Of a stretch of 64,000 nt of DNA, positions 11,386 through 23,436 are shown piece after piece. The DNA is taken from contig NC_088316.1 of the NCBI RefSeq assembly GCF_910592395.1, positions 9,736,001-9,800,000 on the forward strand. Reading direction: 5' to 3'. The notes beneath the pieces are model-generated. The model searched no databases. It was not told the DNA's origin and saw only the letters and a list, made by a program, of their open reading frames with translations. This DNA is from Lineus longissimus (lineage: Eukaryota; Nemertea; Pilidiophora; Heteronemertea; Lineidae). Each line of letters starts with the position of its first letter. The first letter of the stretch is position 1. A program made the translations under genes and the position numbers.

Positions 11386-12644
11386 AAGTTGCCTGCCTTC
11401 CTCTATAATCTTAGTAACTATACGTTCCTTTTTTGCGTAGGCATGGATGTCGTCGGCATTGCGACTTTATATTGGAAAGCCTATCCATGGGGATGACATA
11501 TTGGATTCTTCTCAGATTAATTTGGCTCCCAAGTGGTCAAATAAAACGGAACATGCGGGCATACCTTTCCTAAAGGTTATATTGTTACCATACGTAAATG
11601 TAAAGACTGATACCACTTGGGGGTCTGAAGGCATGGGGAAAGAGGACGTTAGTCAAGTTTATATCGGGTGGCATAACAAACAAAGTTATCACGTTTCAAA
11701 TTAAGAGGTGCGGAACAGAATTCATAAGGTATTTAGAAGCATTAACAATGATAGAAATTTGATAGTTCATTCCGTATTAAAAAATTACCGAAAATACTTT
11801 TTAGCCATTACGTACATACTTTCTGCCTAGAAACATAGTAAGTGAATACTCTACTTGTCATGATGAGAGTTTCCACAAATCAGGGGCGGGCAGATTTTTC
11901 TCCGCAGCGGATGCGATTGGTGCTCTGATTTTGTTTTTAAAAACTCTGAGTCATCATAGCGGTATTGCGAATAACGTATCTCTCCTCTATCCCATTTGCA
12001 CTCCATGAGCAAATGTGTATTATACGTATTTAGGGGAAAATTGCTGCTTTTGGAGGATATATTGCATATCCTTTTTTCTCCGGGATCTGCCGCACATTTT
12101 GAAAAAAAGCATTCTGTGTATTATTCGAGTATGTCGGGGAAGTGTTTGAGCGCAAAAACCAAATACGCGGCAGATATAGTTTTCGTAAACGATGAAGGAA
12201 ACATGTGTCCTCAAAGAAAACCAGCTGGCCTCCTGCTTGAAATCCAGCCCGAATTAATATAAATACATCTACGCAAACTATTAATCCTAAGTTTTTATTC
12301 TAAGAGCACTGTAAAAGTTGCGTGATATCTGCTTGGTTCTAGCATGGCTATGATACGATGATGGAATGTTGGAATCACCATGGTAACTACGGGATATTTT
12401 GTGCACATTTCCTTATTGCACGATAGGCCTGAAACAGATGAATGTCGCGCGACATTAGCTTGATGGCCTGTTCTTTTTCGTTCACCCACTTATGTTGTTG
12501 TCATTTGTGTCAGGGGATGACTTTTGTTCAGTTCGCAGGTCAATCAGATACACTTTCCCGTGTAAAGCTAGCGAGAGGCAGAGATGCAATATGAAATCAG
12601 TATCAGAAGAATACTTAATCTTTGACTTCTTGCTGACATCACAC
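11386..12644. other. unassigned stretch with two weak ORFs
   Basis: ORFs of 85 and 88 codons (11447-11704, 11996-12262, plus strand) have no recognisable domain or splice context. I do not support them as genes. Confidence 0.4.
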
Positions 12645-14076
12645 GCACTGTAAAAAATATCGGTTTTTTCACAGTAAATGGTACTGGAAGCACGTTTCCA
12701 GTACTTTCTACTGTAAATGTACATCACTATCTATCCATAAAAACAACTGTCTTTTTACAGTTGTTGTTGTATTATGCTACAGTAGCCCGTTCTTTTGTTG
12801 ACAGTAGAAACTGCCAAAAGTACTTTTTACTGTAATTTTACAGTACCATCAGTTCATAGAAAACATAGTTGTAATTTTATCTACATCTCAGTATTTTCCA
12901 AATACACTTGGTTGTATAAGACGTAGTTAAAAAATAGCAAAGATATGCGGCAAGGGCTGTAGGCGTTCGTCTATCACGCGATCACGACCACCTTCAATAA
13001 GATTAAGTGACCAGAGATACGAAAATGTGATACCTAAATAATTTCTGAAAGATCTATATATTGTTTTTTTTCATTTTCATTTCAAGAAATATCGACTTGA
13101 CGGTGATCTGGATTTTATGGGTGGATACCTCCTACACTAATAAATATTCTTATACAAAGGATTTTTTCGTATATATGTTTCATAACTATTTTACATTAAC
13201 GACAATATGGGTCTTACCAGCAGACCAGCATCTGTGTCACATCAATTCACATAGTGTCTGTTCTTCTGTGCCGATTTTACAGCACAGACATTGTGATTGT
13301 GTTTCAAAACCTCTGTAAAAATTAGACAAATTTTGTTAAAAGTTGCATTTGTGATGAAAACAGCCTTTTATAGGGCCCCACATTAGACCTACGATATCAA
13401 CAGCATTGCGCCTATGCATGAGGTTTCTGTAAATATAAGAGAACGTTTTCTTCCACGTATAGGCTTCGGATGGCGCTCTATGTACCGGTATCCCCCCCCC
13501 CCCCCCATCGAAAACGCCGGCGGGATGGAGGGAGGGAGATGGATACCAAGCCATTGAAGTGGATGGAGAGAGGTTGGAGAGGGACGGGGGAGGGAGGGAG
13601 GAATAAAAAGGAATGGGAATGCCCCCCCCCCCCCCCACACCGCAGTTTTACAGTACAGTACTGTATCAAACAAATTTGCCACAGACCCTTCTGGTAAATA
13701 ACTATTAAAAAAATAGCTATTTGTAAGTGCGGTAACGATGTGATGAAAACAGAAATGATTTGTAAGAATACAGTACATTTTATTTGGTAAAACGTGAAGG
13801 CAGTGGATTCAGTAAAAATTAAAACCACTTCTTGTGTTTTACACGAACATTTACTGATGCACCAATGTCTTTTATAGTACATATTTTGTGACTTAAAAAA
13901 TAATCTGTAAAATAACCAATATTCAGTAAAATTTTGCACTTATGTGATGAAAACAGTGGCAATCTGTGAAAATAGCGTACATTATATGGTTAAATGAAAA
14001 AACAGTTGACGCCTGTAAAAATTGTCAGCACTTTTTTGTTTATTCCCTGTAAATTTACCGATATTTTTTACAGTGC
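12645..14076. mobile_element. 1.43-kb TIR element with ACTGTAAA motif arrays
   Basis: A perfect 20-bp inverted repeat (GCACTGTAAAAAATATCGGT at 12645-12664, complement at 14057-14076) encloses non-coding sequence. Motifs of the type ACTGTAAA/TTTACAGT recur many times in both subterminal regions (for example near 12680, 12710, 12755, 12830, 13645). A TGATGAAAACAG-containing unit of roughly 200 bp repeats near 13350, 13740 and 13940. Two 14-16-nt C runs (13491 and 13622) bracket a purine-rich segment. No convincing target duplication was found. Likely a non-autonomous DNA transposon. Confidence 0.65.
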
Positions 14077-14159
14077 GGGTCTTATTCTGAAGGTTTTTAA
14101 AGCCATCCCAACAGATGTACAGTCCTTCCAAAAAGTAAATGGCAACCGTTTAAAAAGTA

Positions 14160-14878
14160 ACACAGAGATAAAATAAGATATTTCATTGCGGTTTTCAGCA
14201 GAGTATGGTATATTAAGTTGGTCATATATCTGTTGTATTTGGATGCACCTAATCCCATCCCTTCATTATGTAACAAACATTTCAAAAATGGTCCAAAAAA
14301 ACGTTTTTAATTCATGTGCCTTTTCAAAAATTCAAATGAGCCCATGAACTGTGCTTTATGAGCATCATTTTTGGCACTTGCATTCCATAGAGTGTGCTCG
14401 ATAGTCATGACAAATGCACATTTTTGCTAAGGATTTTTATGTTATTTTTAAAAATCTCTGTCATAACCTTTGATAAAAAAAATTCTTCATTTATGAGCTG
14501 AGTAATGGCCATAAAGACCCTGCACTGCATTGCTGACTATGAGGGGTATTCGCAAAGGTCACCAGCTGTCTGAAAAAAACAATCACCTGTAGCAAGCTAA
14601 AACGTATCTTCAAAATGAAAGAATTTAGCAGGAAACTTATAGTAATGAAAGCAAAAAAAAACATTTGTTGCATCATAGTTCACCCATACATTGTGAAAAA
14701 GAACGAAAATAAAATAAAACAAAAAGTGACTTTTGGACATTTTAAAATTGCCTGTTACATAATGAAGAGACAGGATTAGCTGGGTCCAAATACATCAGAT
14801 ACATGACTAACTAGATATACCATTCTCTGCTGAAAACCACAATCAATTATCTTATTCTATCTCTCTGATATTAAAAAA
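14160..14878. mobile_element. inverted-repeat element with ~120-140-bp arms
   Basis: The segment 14160-14300 is a diverged reverse complement of 14735-14878. Shared blocks include GTTTTCAGCAGAG, TTCATTATGTAAC and TGTATTTGGA. The interior is AT-rich and non-coding. Probably a palindromic MITE. Target duplication not resolved. Confidence 0.65.
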
Positions 14879-15329
14879 AACTGTGGACATTTACTTTCTG
14901 TACATATTCAATGGATAGTTATGATTATAAAGTTTCTTTGCAATAACTGCAGAGATGCTCGTACTCGAGGACCCGCAAAATTTAGACGCTGACATAAAAG
15001 ATAGCTGCTGATGGTCCATTCTAAACGGCTTCCTGTAAGAATTTAGATATTATCGTTAGCAACATGTTGACTACATGCTGATTTAGTAAATTAGTGACGG
15101 CGCTGAAGATTGAAATGACAATAACCACCAAATGTTATTTAGAACAAACTGTGAATCGACATGTATTCGAAAGTTATCCCATCTCATCCAGGCACCAGTG
15201 TTTTTCAATAGACTCCATCCCTCGATATTTCTAACCACTGGGTAAAATACATGCCCTTCAGACGGATTGTAGCAGTAGAAAAAAAGTTCACATTAACCGA
15301 TGCTTTACCCTTTTTTGTTCTTATCTAAT

Positions 15330-15948
15330 AGTACATGTATATGTGCGGTGGCCCATAGAGGACATGCGCTTATTTTCAATATAATAGAAAATTTTTCTTT
15401 TTACAATGCATTTTTTTTCTCTCGAATTACAACCGCCGTCGGATTTATTTCTCACCGCCGAAAAAATAATTTCCACCGCCGGGTAAAAAATAATAATTCC
15501 CACCACCGCCAAAGAAAATAATATCCACCGCGGTGGAAATTAATATCGACCGCGGTGGAAATTAATATCCACCGCGGTGGAAATTAATATCGACCGCGGT
15601 GGAAATAATATCCACCGCGGTGGAAATAATATCCACCGCGGGAGCTAATTCGTTATTGACACCGGGTGGATATTATTTCCACCGCGGTGGATATTAATTT
15701 CCACCGCGGTCGATATCAATTTCCACCGCGGTCGATATTAATTTCCACCGCGGTGGATATTATTTTCTTTGGCGGTGGTGGGAATTATTATTTTTTACCC
15801 GGCGGTGGAAATTATTTTTTCGGCGGTGAGAAATAAATCCGACGGCGGTTGTAATTCGAGAGAAAAAAAACGCATTGTAAAAAGAATTTTTTTCTATCAT
15901 ATTGAAAATAAACGCATGTCCTATATGGGCCACCGTATATATGTGCAT
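15330..15948. repeat. ~600-bp near-perfect palindrome built of CCACCGCGGTGG units
   Basis: The left arm (about 15332-15642) and right arm (about 15662-15946) are reverse complements around a ~19-nt spacer (GAGCTAATTCGTTATTGACA). The arm cores consist of about ten CSACCGCGGTSG dodecamers, themselves palindromic, spaced 21-22 bp apart by AAATTAATAT-like linkers. Outside these lie GCCGGGTAAAAAATAATAAT and a unique segment including TACAACCGCC. Similar ORFs read out of both arms only because the arms are mirror images. Fold-back or MITE-like. Confidence 0.85.
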
Positions 15949-16584
15949 ATCATTCTCAAACTTAATTCATAAATTATCGTGATCAGCATTTAAAACTTGT
16001 TGAGTCGCAGGCCTATATGCGCCTCTCGGGAATTAGATGTTTTGCAACATGTACCAATTTCGTAAGGCCGAGTTCGCCGGGGATGCGAGGGCTGAGCTCG
16101 GGTCTGAGGAGTCAGACCGAACCAGTGGATCGGTATGAAAGCACAATTGCTTCATTGAAACTCTGAAAGTGCTATATTCAAACCTCGATCTGGGACTTTG
16201 CGAATGTATGTTTTATTTCATTTTTTTCTCGAGAATGACTTACATACTTTGCTTTTGAAGTTAACGGTTCAAATTTAAAAATCCGTTTAATACTTCATTT
16301 TGAGTGTGCCTTCTTGGTTTTCGCATACCCGTTTACCTCTTGTGGCGTCATTTTTGACCTTATTCGCGATGCGGGCTCAACTCTCAAAATATGTCAGGCT
16401 AACTCGATGAAGTCACGTGACCATAGGGGATGAGAGCACGTGACAAGACGAAGAAAGACAAGACGTATACATTTATTCACTTGACTCACCTCTTCTGTCA
16501 CGTTTCAGTTGATTGTTCGATACCAGGTACGTTTTTGTAATAGTATTATATTGACAAGGATTCTCGTTTTCGTTTAATTTCAGT

Positions 16585-17250
16585 CAATTATTTTGAAACT
16601 ACGGGAAACTCCCACTTAACACATCGTTTCATGCGCGTAGGCCAAATTTTCTGAGTCCGATTTTTTTCCCGATTTATGTAGGGGGTATGTGTAGTCGTTG
16701 GAATGCTGATGAATTGAACAGGACGTAATAGCCATGTTCTAGTGGATGAGCTGTTACCGGCATATCCCGAATGTGACACAACTATGCTATGTAGTACTGC
16801 CACTATTTTGTCATAGGTTCGAATTTGTGTTTTTGAAAATGGGATAACCGTAACCATTTCAATGAGCATCTGTATAGCTTCGGGCTCGATGCGCTCGCAT
16901 GAGAGGCCAACCATTCGTAAAATACCAAATCTCGCATCAAGCCTATAGTATTCTCATCCGTACTGCCTGTTCTCTGCAAGGCAAAGCTGACTAAACGCCT
17001 GTATTTTTTGGTAAACTCAGGTAAATTGATGAACACCAATGTATACTATTATGACATCCCCCACGGTATTGCGCGCGTACTTAAAAATACTGGTAGCCAT
17101 ACACGTAATAGCCATGTTAGCCCACGACATTATGGCTGTTCTTTTAAACCCAACCGCCCGCTACTATGAGAGACCAAATGTGAACTCAGAAAATTTTAGG
17201 CCTGTACAAAACGATGTGGTGAGTGGGAGTTTTCCGTATACCATAACAGA
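16585..17250. repeat. diverged inverted-repeat element
   Basis: The sequence at 16590-16665 (GGGAAACTCCCACTTAACAC, GGCCAAATTTTCTGAGT) is a diverged reverse complement of 17180-17245 (AACTCAGAAAATTTTAGGCC, GTGGTGAGTGGGAGTTTTCC). A probable old MITE or fold-back. No coding sequence recognised. Confidence 0.45.
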
Positions 17251-19500
17251 TAAGATAGGATAAGATATCTTTAGTCGACAATCAGACGGCAGTAAATCAT
17301 ACATGACATTTTTATTTGTAACATGACTTAATACCACTTGACACTCCTTCTCTACCCTCTGGGCCCAGAGGAACTCAACCGAGGGGATGAGAGTAGGAGT
17401 CTCAGTGATATTACATCATGTCGAAAGTGAACGTGTTTTTGTGTGTATTTTTGTGATCCGAGACTTTTAATCCAAAAGTTGTAAGAGGCACATTTTTAAA
17501 GAAAATAGCAAATTAAATTTACTGTGATTTTTTATGCGTCCTAGTTTACCCGACATATGTATGACATTACATCGGAAATGGGTACATATTACTTTCTGTT
17601 TGTCTACTATGAAGACAGTCAGACAGTTTTTACTGAATAACCGAATATATAAAGCAAGGGATTCGTCCTTTTTTTATTGATAGCATCAGAAACAAACAAA
17701 TATTTCTCTGGCACTTTAGTCTTGAAGTTTTATTTTCCAAATAAAGAAATGGAACCAGAGCTTCAAGAAAATTGCGTCGATGATCCAGATGTGTGAAGAT
17801 TATAAAAACAGGTTGAATATCTTGATCCCACTGTGGTATCACAGGCAATATCAATTCTCGAAGGAGCCATCCGTCATTTCTTCGGTTGAGGAGACATTTC
17901 CACAGCGTATTATTCATACCTTACTGCGAAGCGCGGAGCTGAAACAGGTGCCCACTGTTCATGAATAGAAGTTCTTCAGTGGCAGGGTACCAGTTATGCC
18001 AATCATGCCTTTACATCATGAACTACATGTACCATCTACCGATGAAAATTAAACTCACCCGATATGCCTATTAATTTATCATCACTAATCGATTTCTACT
18101 GAACCGGCAATCAAACGAAGGTTACGGTTATGCAATGGAGCACAACGTTTATGCTTGTACCGACTTCTTTTCAACCTGGCGTGATTCATATATCGCGAGC
18201 ACAAAATTGTTTGGTTTCTTCAAATGTTAGTGAATAATAACGCCTGTCTTGTGTCGCAAAACTCGGGGTATTATTAGATACTGCTTTGATAGAAGACATC
18301 TTTGAAAAATATAATGGTTTGTAAACCCCACTTTCCCAAAGAAACCTAAAAAAATAGTAAATGTCTCAAACTTTATGTTCTAAGCATATAAAATATTGCC
18401 TTGAAATACTAGTTAATTTAATTCAGATACCATTACGAAATTTACCATAAAATGTGTTGAGTATACAATTATGAAGAAGTCTGTCATAATAACCTGGATT
18501 ACAAAGAAAGCATCAGGTTACATAACAATAAACTTAATAATTGGTAGAACCTAATCAGAGAAATTATAAAAATTTAATGATAATTATAAGATGAGCAATA
18601 TATGTATGTTTATTCGTACATATTGGTACAATCAAAGTGCAGGGGTGCATTACAGTTGGTCGTGCATGACAAATAAATTAACAGTACCGGTAGCCTACTA
18701 TCAAGAAATAAGCCTGGCATACAAACTACAAATGCTAAGTTATTTTACAGTCCTACATGTTGTACTCTATTATTATACAGAGGCCACTAATCAATTAATT
18801 GACGCATAATTCAAAAAGCACGTCCTCAATTTCCCCCATTTTCAGAATATTAATCCCCTATCCCTACCACTCATTAACGTCCTGATTTGCCCAGCCACAT
18901 ATATCACCTATCACCTTGCGAGGCTTCTAGTTAAAGCATTTTAGTTATGTAAATAGTGTGCCAAACTGATTGTATTATGCATTTGTGTTATGTACTGTTT
19001 CTCCTGCAAAGGAGGTTTTAATAAATGCATAGATAAATAAAATACCCATCATCCTAACATCCCGCGTCATAGAATATTACATGGGCAATTTGTTCCTATC
19101 CCATCTATGCTTAGCAACCAAGAAACCAAGAAATTAAAACTTTTCCCCAAAGACGCCCTGCTCCCACCCTCAATATTACATTTCCAAAGACGAAGGTATA
19201 CATTGTTTGACACCCAGAGTCTCAAAAAAGGTGACAAAGCGCTTTTCTATCTGAGCTTGAATTGGAAAATCCTGTATGATAAACGGAATCAAAGCATTAT
19301 GCGTACGATACGGTAAGCTCAGAAGTTTTCTAATACATACTAACCATGCCACATATATTCTCAATTCCTTGAAATGATAGATCCTACCCTGATACCCACA
19401 GAGAGACATACAGGCTGCAATAAATGACTTGTATAGAAGAACGAATATTTCATTATCTCAATTTCGGTTTGCCACTCACGAAGTGAAACACAGGCTTTTC
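17251..19500. other. unassigned AT-rich stretch
   Basis: No recognisable gene, terminal repeats or arrays. Short ORFs only. Confidence 0.45.
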
Positions 19501-19502
19501 AA

Positions 19503-20410
19503 ATCGCACCATTCTGGGAAAACTCGATGAGGAAGTATGCTCATTAGCATAATCTATTCTTAGCTCCAGCGAGAGGTAATATTGCGCAGTGTTTCTTCGG
19601 GCCATGTACATTGTGGTGGAAAACGTCTAGTACAAAGAACGCCTGGCTTGCGCCAGACTAATAGGTGAAAAAGGTCTGGCTGCGTGAGACTACTGTGATA
19701 AAAATGACCATTGCAGAGACTCTGTGACGTAGGCATATATTATTCACAATTGAAAATGCTCTATTCATGCAATAGAAGAACCATGCCGTCCCGAGCTTCG
19801 TGCGATATGGACCATTATGGGAAAACTCAATGAGGAAGGTATGCTCATTGCGATTTATTTTTTCACACCAGGTGCGGCCATTTTGTTTTCCCTATATAGC
19901 ATAATTTATGCAGCATCGTCATTGCATGTAGAATGTACGTTTTTCGAGAAAAAAATTTGGATCCTTGCGCGAGCTAAGCAAACTAATTATCGCGCGCTAA
20001 AACAAAAGGTAGGTCATTCAGTGCGGTGACCGGCGCGCGAACTCAATGGGGATTTCCAAGACCAAAAACGTCAATTCATTCGTATCAATAAATGAATAAA
20101 TTATGACGCATTTGCCATATATGGAAAACAAAATGGCCGCACCTGGTGTGAAAAAATAAATCGCATGCTCATTGGCATAATCTATTATTAGCCCCTGCTA
20201 GAGGTAATCTTGCGCAGTGTTGCTTCTGCCCACATACAACATGCTGGAAAACGTCTCTTACAAAGAAAGTCTGGCATGCGCCAGGCTAATAAGTGAAGAA
20301 TTTCTGGCTGCGCGAGACTACTGTGATAATAATGACCATTGCAGAGACTCTGTGACATGGCATATATTTTTTACAATTAAAAATGCTCTCAAAAGACGAT
20401 ATGGAATGAT
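19503..20410. repeat. two-copy tandem repeat, second copy split by a MITE
   Basis: The ~285-bp unit starting ACCATTNTGGGAAAACTC is present at about 19506-19790 and again from about 19810 to 20410. Shared blocks include GTATGCTCATT, AGAGGTAAT, TTGCGCAGTGTT and GACCATTGCAGAGACTCTGT. The second copy is interrupted by the 315-bp MITE at 19850-20164. Each unit can form a hairpin around GCCTGGC/GCGCCAG. Family unknown. Confidence 0.75.
19850..20164. mobile_element. 315-bp MITE with perfect 42-bp TIRs
   Basis: The first 42 bases (starting GCGATTTATTTTTTCACACC) are exactly repeated in inverted form at 20123-20164. An exact 9-bp target duplication ATGCTCATT lies at 19841-19849 and 20165-20173. The uninterrupted homologous site is visible in the neighbouring tandem unit near 19536. 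A 9-bp duplication suggests Mutator-like mobilisation. The perfect arms imply recent insertion. Confidence 0.93.
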
Positions 20411-20649
20411 TTTTTATTGACATGTCCTGAACTATATACCTTCCCATTATCACTTTACATAAACAGGTCGGCGTGAGGTCGCGTGCTTTTCTGTACTCGT
20501 GACAATATAGAGCAAACTAATAACAACCCCACTATCGCGCTATAAGCCCATAATAAGGCCACGGTGACCCGTTAGAAATGTTTCGCCAGCTTCGCTATTT
20601 TGCCGCTACGCGGCGCGTTGGATCCTTGCGTCTAGAAACCAGTGCGCAT

Positions 20650-21313
20650 AGCCCCTTCCGCAAAAGAAGTCGAAATAACCTAGTAAAATGCACCTTATCA
20701 AACGCCTTCGAGGCATCTAGCATAACACAATATACATTAGTATTTTGACTATTAGAATATTCAATCACCTCACCCACCGTACTGCAAGTGGCAGTAGAAA
20801 ACCCATGTTTGAAACCAAATTGCATATCTGACGGAAAAAAAAAACATTGCGGTATTTATGAAGGAAAACATAATCCAAAATCTTGCCTATAATACTACTT
20901 ATTGAAATGCCTCTATAATTGTCCGTTGAAGTCACCATTGATGACAACAAAAGGAATATCATCACCTTCAATTCATTCTCCCCATTAATAAAATAGTCAC
21001 ATTTGAGACCTTCAATCGATCACTCTTGCCTTTCTATAGCTTTTCCATGCCCCAAACTATATCTTCATATGAAATTGAGTGCCCTTCTGAACAACCCCCT
21101 CTGCAACACTTCTCACGTACACCCTTATTCATATCCAGCATAAGCGCCTCAATCTCACCATCATCATGATTATACACTTGTATCAGCAAAAAAAACCTTA
21201 CAAACAGACTCTGGTTCATCAACCTTGTCCATAGTATTAAGGAGAATGTTATTTCTCTTATTGATTTTACTAACATCTTTCCAAAACTCTTTAGTGTCAG
21301 TCCATGAGAGAAC
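20650..21313 (-). pseudogene. LINE ORF2 fragment: linker and reverse transcriptase start
   Basis: Read on the minus strand, this contains FWKDVSKINKRNNILLN near 21290-21240, NYRGISISSIIGKILDYVF near 20920, QFGFKHGFSTATC near 20820 and the RT motif A block MLDASKAFDKVHF near 20715. Frameshifts separate the blocks, and the sequence stops being LINE-like near 20650 before the catalytic YxDD motif. The upstream part of the same ORF order lies at 30995-31553, on the far side of the 9.7-kb element, and the two pieces abut in protein order. The family type looks Jockey/CR1-like, which is an inference. Confidence 0.8.
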
Positions 21314-21323
21314 CATGCAATAT

Positions 21324-21800
21324 CATACAGAAGTGGCAAGATGGGGGGTCAACAGATTTGGTTGCAATTTTTACCATGGGGTACACTGGGGGAGGTATGA
21401 AGGCTGGTGGCTTCGTTTGGCCATACACCCTATGGTTCCAGTGTACGACCATTAACCCTTTCCTATGCATTATTTATTAGAAAATACCCCCAAACTAGAC
21501 CAATTGCAGCTAATTTTGGCACCAGTTCCCGAATTCTTGTAGAATACTATTGATGTGGAATTGAAAGATGGGGCCTTGAGCCATATTTTCCATAATTTTT
21601 ATTTGCCCCAAAATATTCTTATAGGAGGGTAAGGGGTGTCCCAAAAATGCTCTACACCCCATTTTTGAAAAATGTGCCATATTTGAGACAAGATTCCTCA
21701 GCCATTGCAGGTCTTTGGCAAGTGACCTTTACATGGATAAAGCTTACTATATTGCTTTTCAATTTAAAAAAAAAAATCCAGGGAACTCTTCTGGTTTCTT
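21324..21800 (+). repeat. left terminal inverted repeat of the 9.7-kb element
   Basis: A diverged ~470-bp arm. It matches the right arm at CAGAAGTGGCAAGATGGGGG, TCAGCCATTGCAGGTCTTTG and AAATCCAGGGAA in the same order and with similar spacing. Confidence 0.6.
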
Positions 21801-22681
21801 CGCAGCGGGCCCGACTGCGCGTCCCTCCGGGGTCCCCTCCCGGAGACCATATAAAGCATATATCTCTGGATCCCCTTATGAATCCCTCCCAAAATATTAT
21901 TTGAACAAGCCCTTCGGCGATAATGGCTCACTGTGAGAAATGATTGCTATAATGTTGTCAACAGGGACTGGACCAATTGGTTCACTTACTGAATCCAAGA
22001 TGGCGGACCACCAGACTAAAATGCGAGTACTAATTGAAGAGCTTAGAAGTATAATCAGGCTAAGGCACATTTTAAACCCTATATTTGGAGAAAAATGCAA
22101 AAATATGAAACAATCTTCACATTCCCTGGAAACACGCAAGTGATGATTTCTAGATATCGCTGAATCATTAAGAGGCACAGATTATATGTGTTGAAAACAT
22201 TTGCTTCTTTAAGGGTATAAATACTGCAAAATGTGCATAAACCAAGAAGGGTTGTTACAACTAGTTACACTACGGACTTAGTGATAAGGCCTCGTCCCAT
22301 CGCCCTTACCGGCCACTACGACAAGTCAATACTCTTGCTGATGATTCGTCATTATTGGTCGTCGCAAAAACAACGAATTGACACAGATATCAACTAGGTC
22401 AACCAATCACGCGGTAGTCTGGCGGACACACCTCCACAACACACTTTATGTGACTTAGCATGGTGTCCCTGATGCGGCCACTAAAGACATGATGACGTAG
22501 ATTGCCACAACAAACTTGTGGTGTGAAGCTGTACTCCTCCTACTATAATATTACGTCTGGAGGCAAAGTCGTAAGGTGTACAGTTAGCCGACGACGTTTG
22601 GTGTGCAGGTTTCTAATGTCTTCGGCATTCCGCGGGCGATGTGGAATTAGTCCGCCGAGGTTATGGAAGAAAAAAACCAAA

Positions 22682-22981
22682 ATGGCGGGAGTGTCGGACA
22701 ACGAGAAGCGTACTGCAATTTTTTCTGTATCAATTTTGAAGTACGTGGATAATGAGGCGTTGGGGAGTTCGTTCAAGAGCCATATAACTTTTGCATACCA
22801 GGGTTATGAAACTGCCGGCTTGTTAGAAAAATGTCGGCGGATTAGATGTTCTTCGTTTTTGGACATTTTTTTGTTGGTTGGCACGAACGATTATTGTAGC
22901 CGTTCCAGTGCAAGTGGACATGGTGGAGCCAGTGCTAGTGGGCCAGGTTACTGTACCAGTGAAATATGCAGGCGTATTGAT
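22682..22981 (+). CDS. possible first coding exon, unknown protein
   Basis: The ATG at 22682 sits in strong context (aaaATGGCG). The frame stays open for exactly 100 codons to a consensus donor (GAT|GTAAGT, GT at 22982), giving phase 0. The predicted N-terminus is MAGVSDNEKRTAIF; the rest includes a Ser/Gly-rich stretch near residues 76-90 and several cysteines. Just upstream is a GC-richer region with a CRE-like TGACGTAG near 22494. It lies inside the 9.7-kb element on the same strand as the transposase-like exon, so it could be that gene's 5' exon. No domain recognised and no linking exon identified. Confidence 0.35.
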
Positions 22982-23436
22982 GTAAGTTTTATCTGTTATA
23001 GTGGTGACTTCTCGCTACGTTAATTGCAAAATACATGTACATGATAAGAATGAGTTTACATAAGCAATCTAATCTTTGTTTAAAAATAGTGAAATACATT
23101 GAAAAGACTTCACCACGTACACGAAGGAGTGCAGGGAGTTTTCATAGCCATCGCTGTTGGGAAGAGAAGGCAAATAATCCTGGCCAAAGCCTGGGGCCAA
23201 ATTGGTTGCCTTGGATGAGCCGTCATCAGTGAATTCACCTTTTTCATTACAGATTGTTAAATTATTCACAGACATACTTGTGGGTAGGCCTAATCCAGAA
23301 GAAACATACCGCCAGCCTTTCCTCCGGGTTTTTCCTACAGCCTTCCAGCACAGATAATTCACTTATTTTTCAATATATTGCAATAAAACTTGCAAAATAT
23401 GTTTTAAATAACCTATTTTATTGATTTATGTCAAGA

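Noticed and set aside
13478-13939. 153-codon minus-strand ORF
   Set aside because: It runs through C runs and low-complexity sequence inside a TIR element. No domain.
15300-15972. Pair of similar proteins on opposite strands around the palindrome
   Set aside because: The ORFs are mirror images created by the inverted repeat, not genes.
16588-16914. 108-codon minus-strand ORF
   Set aside because: It overlaps an inverted-repeat element and lacks any known motif.
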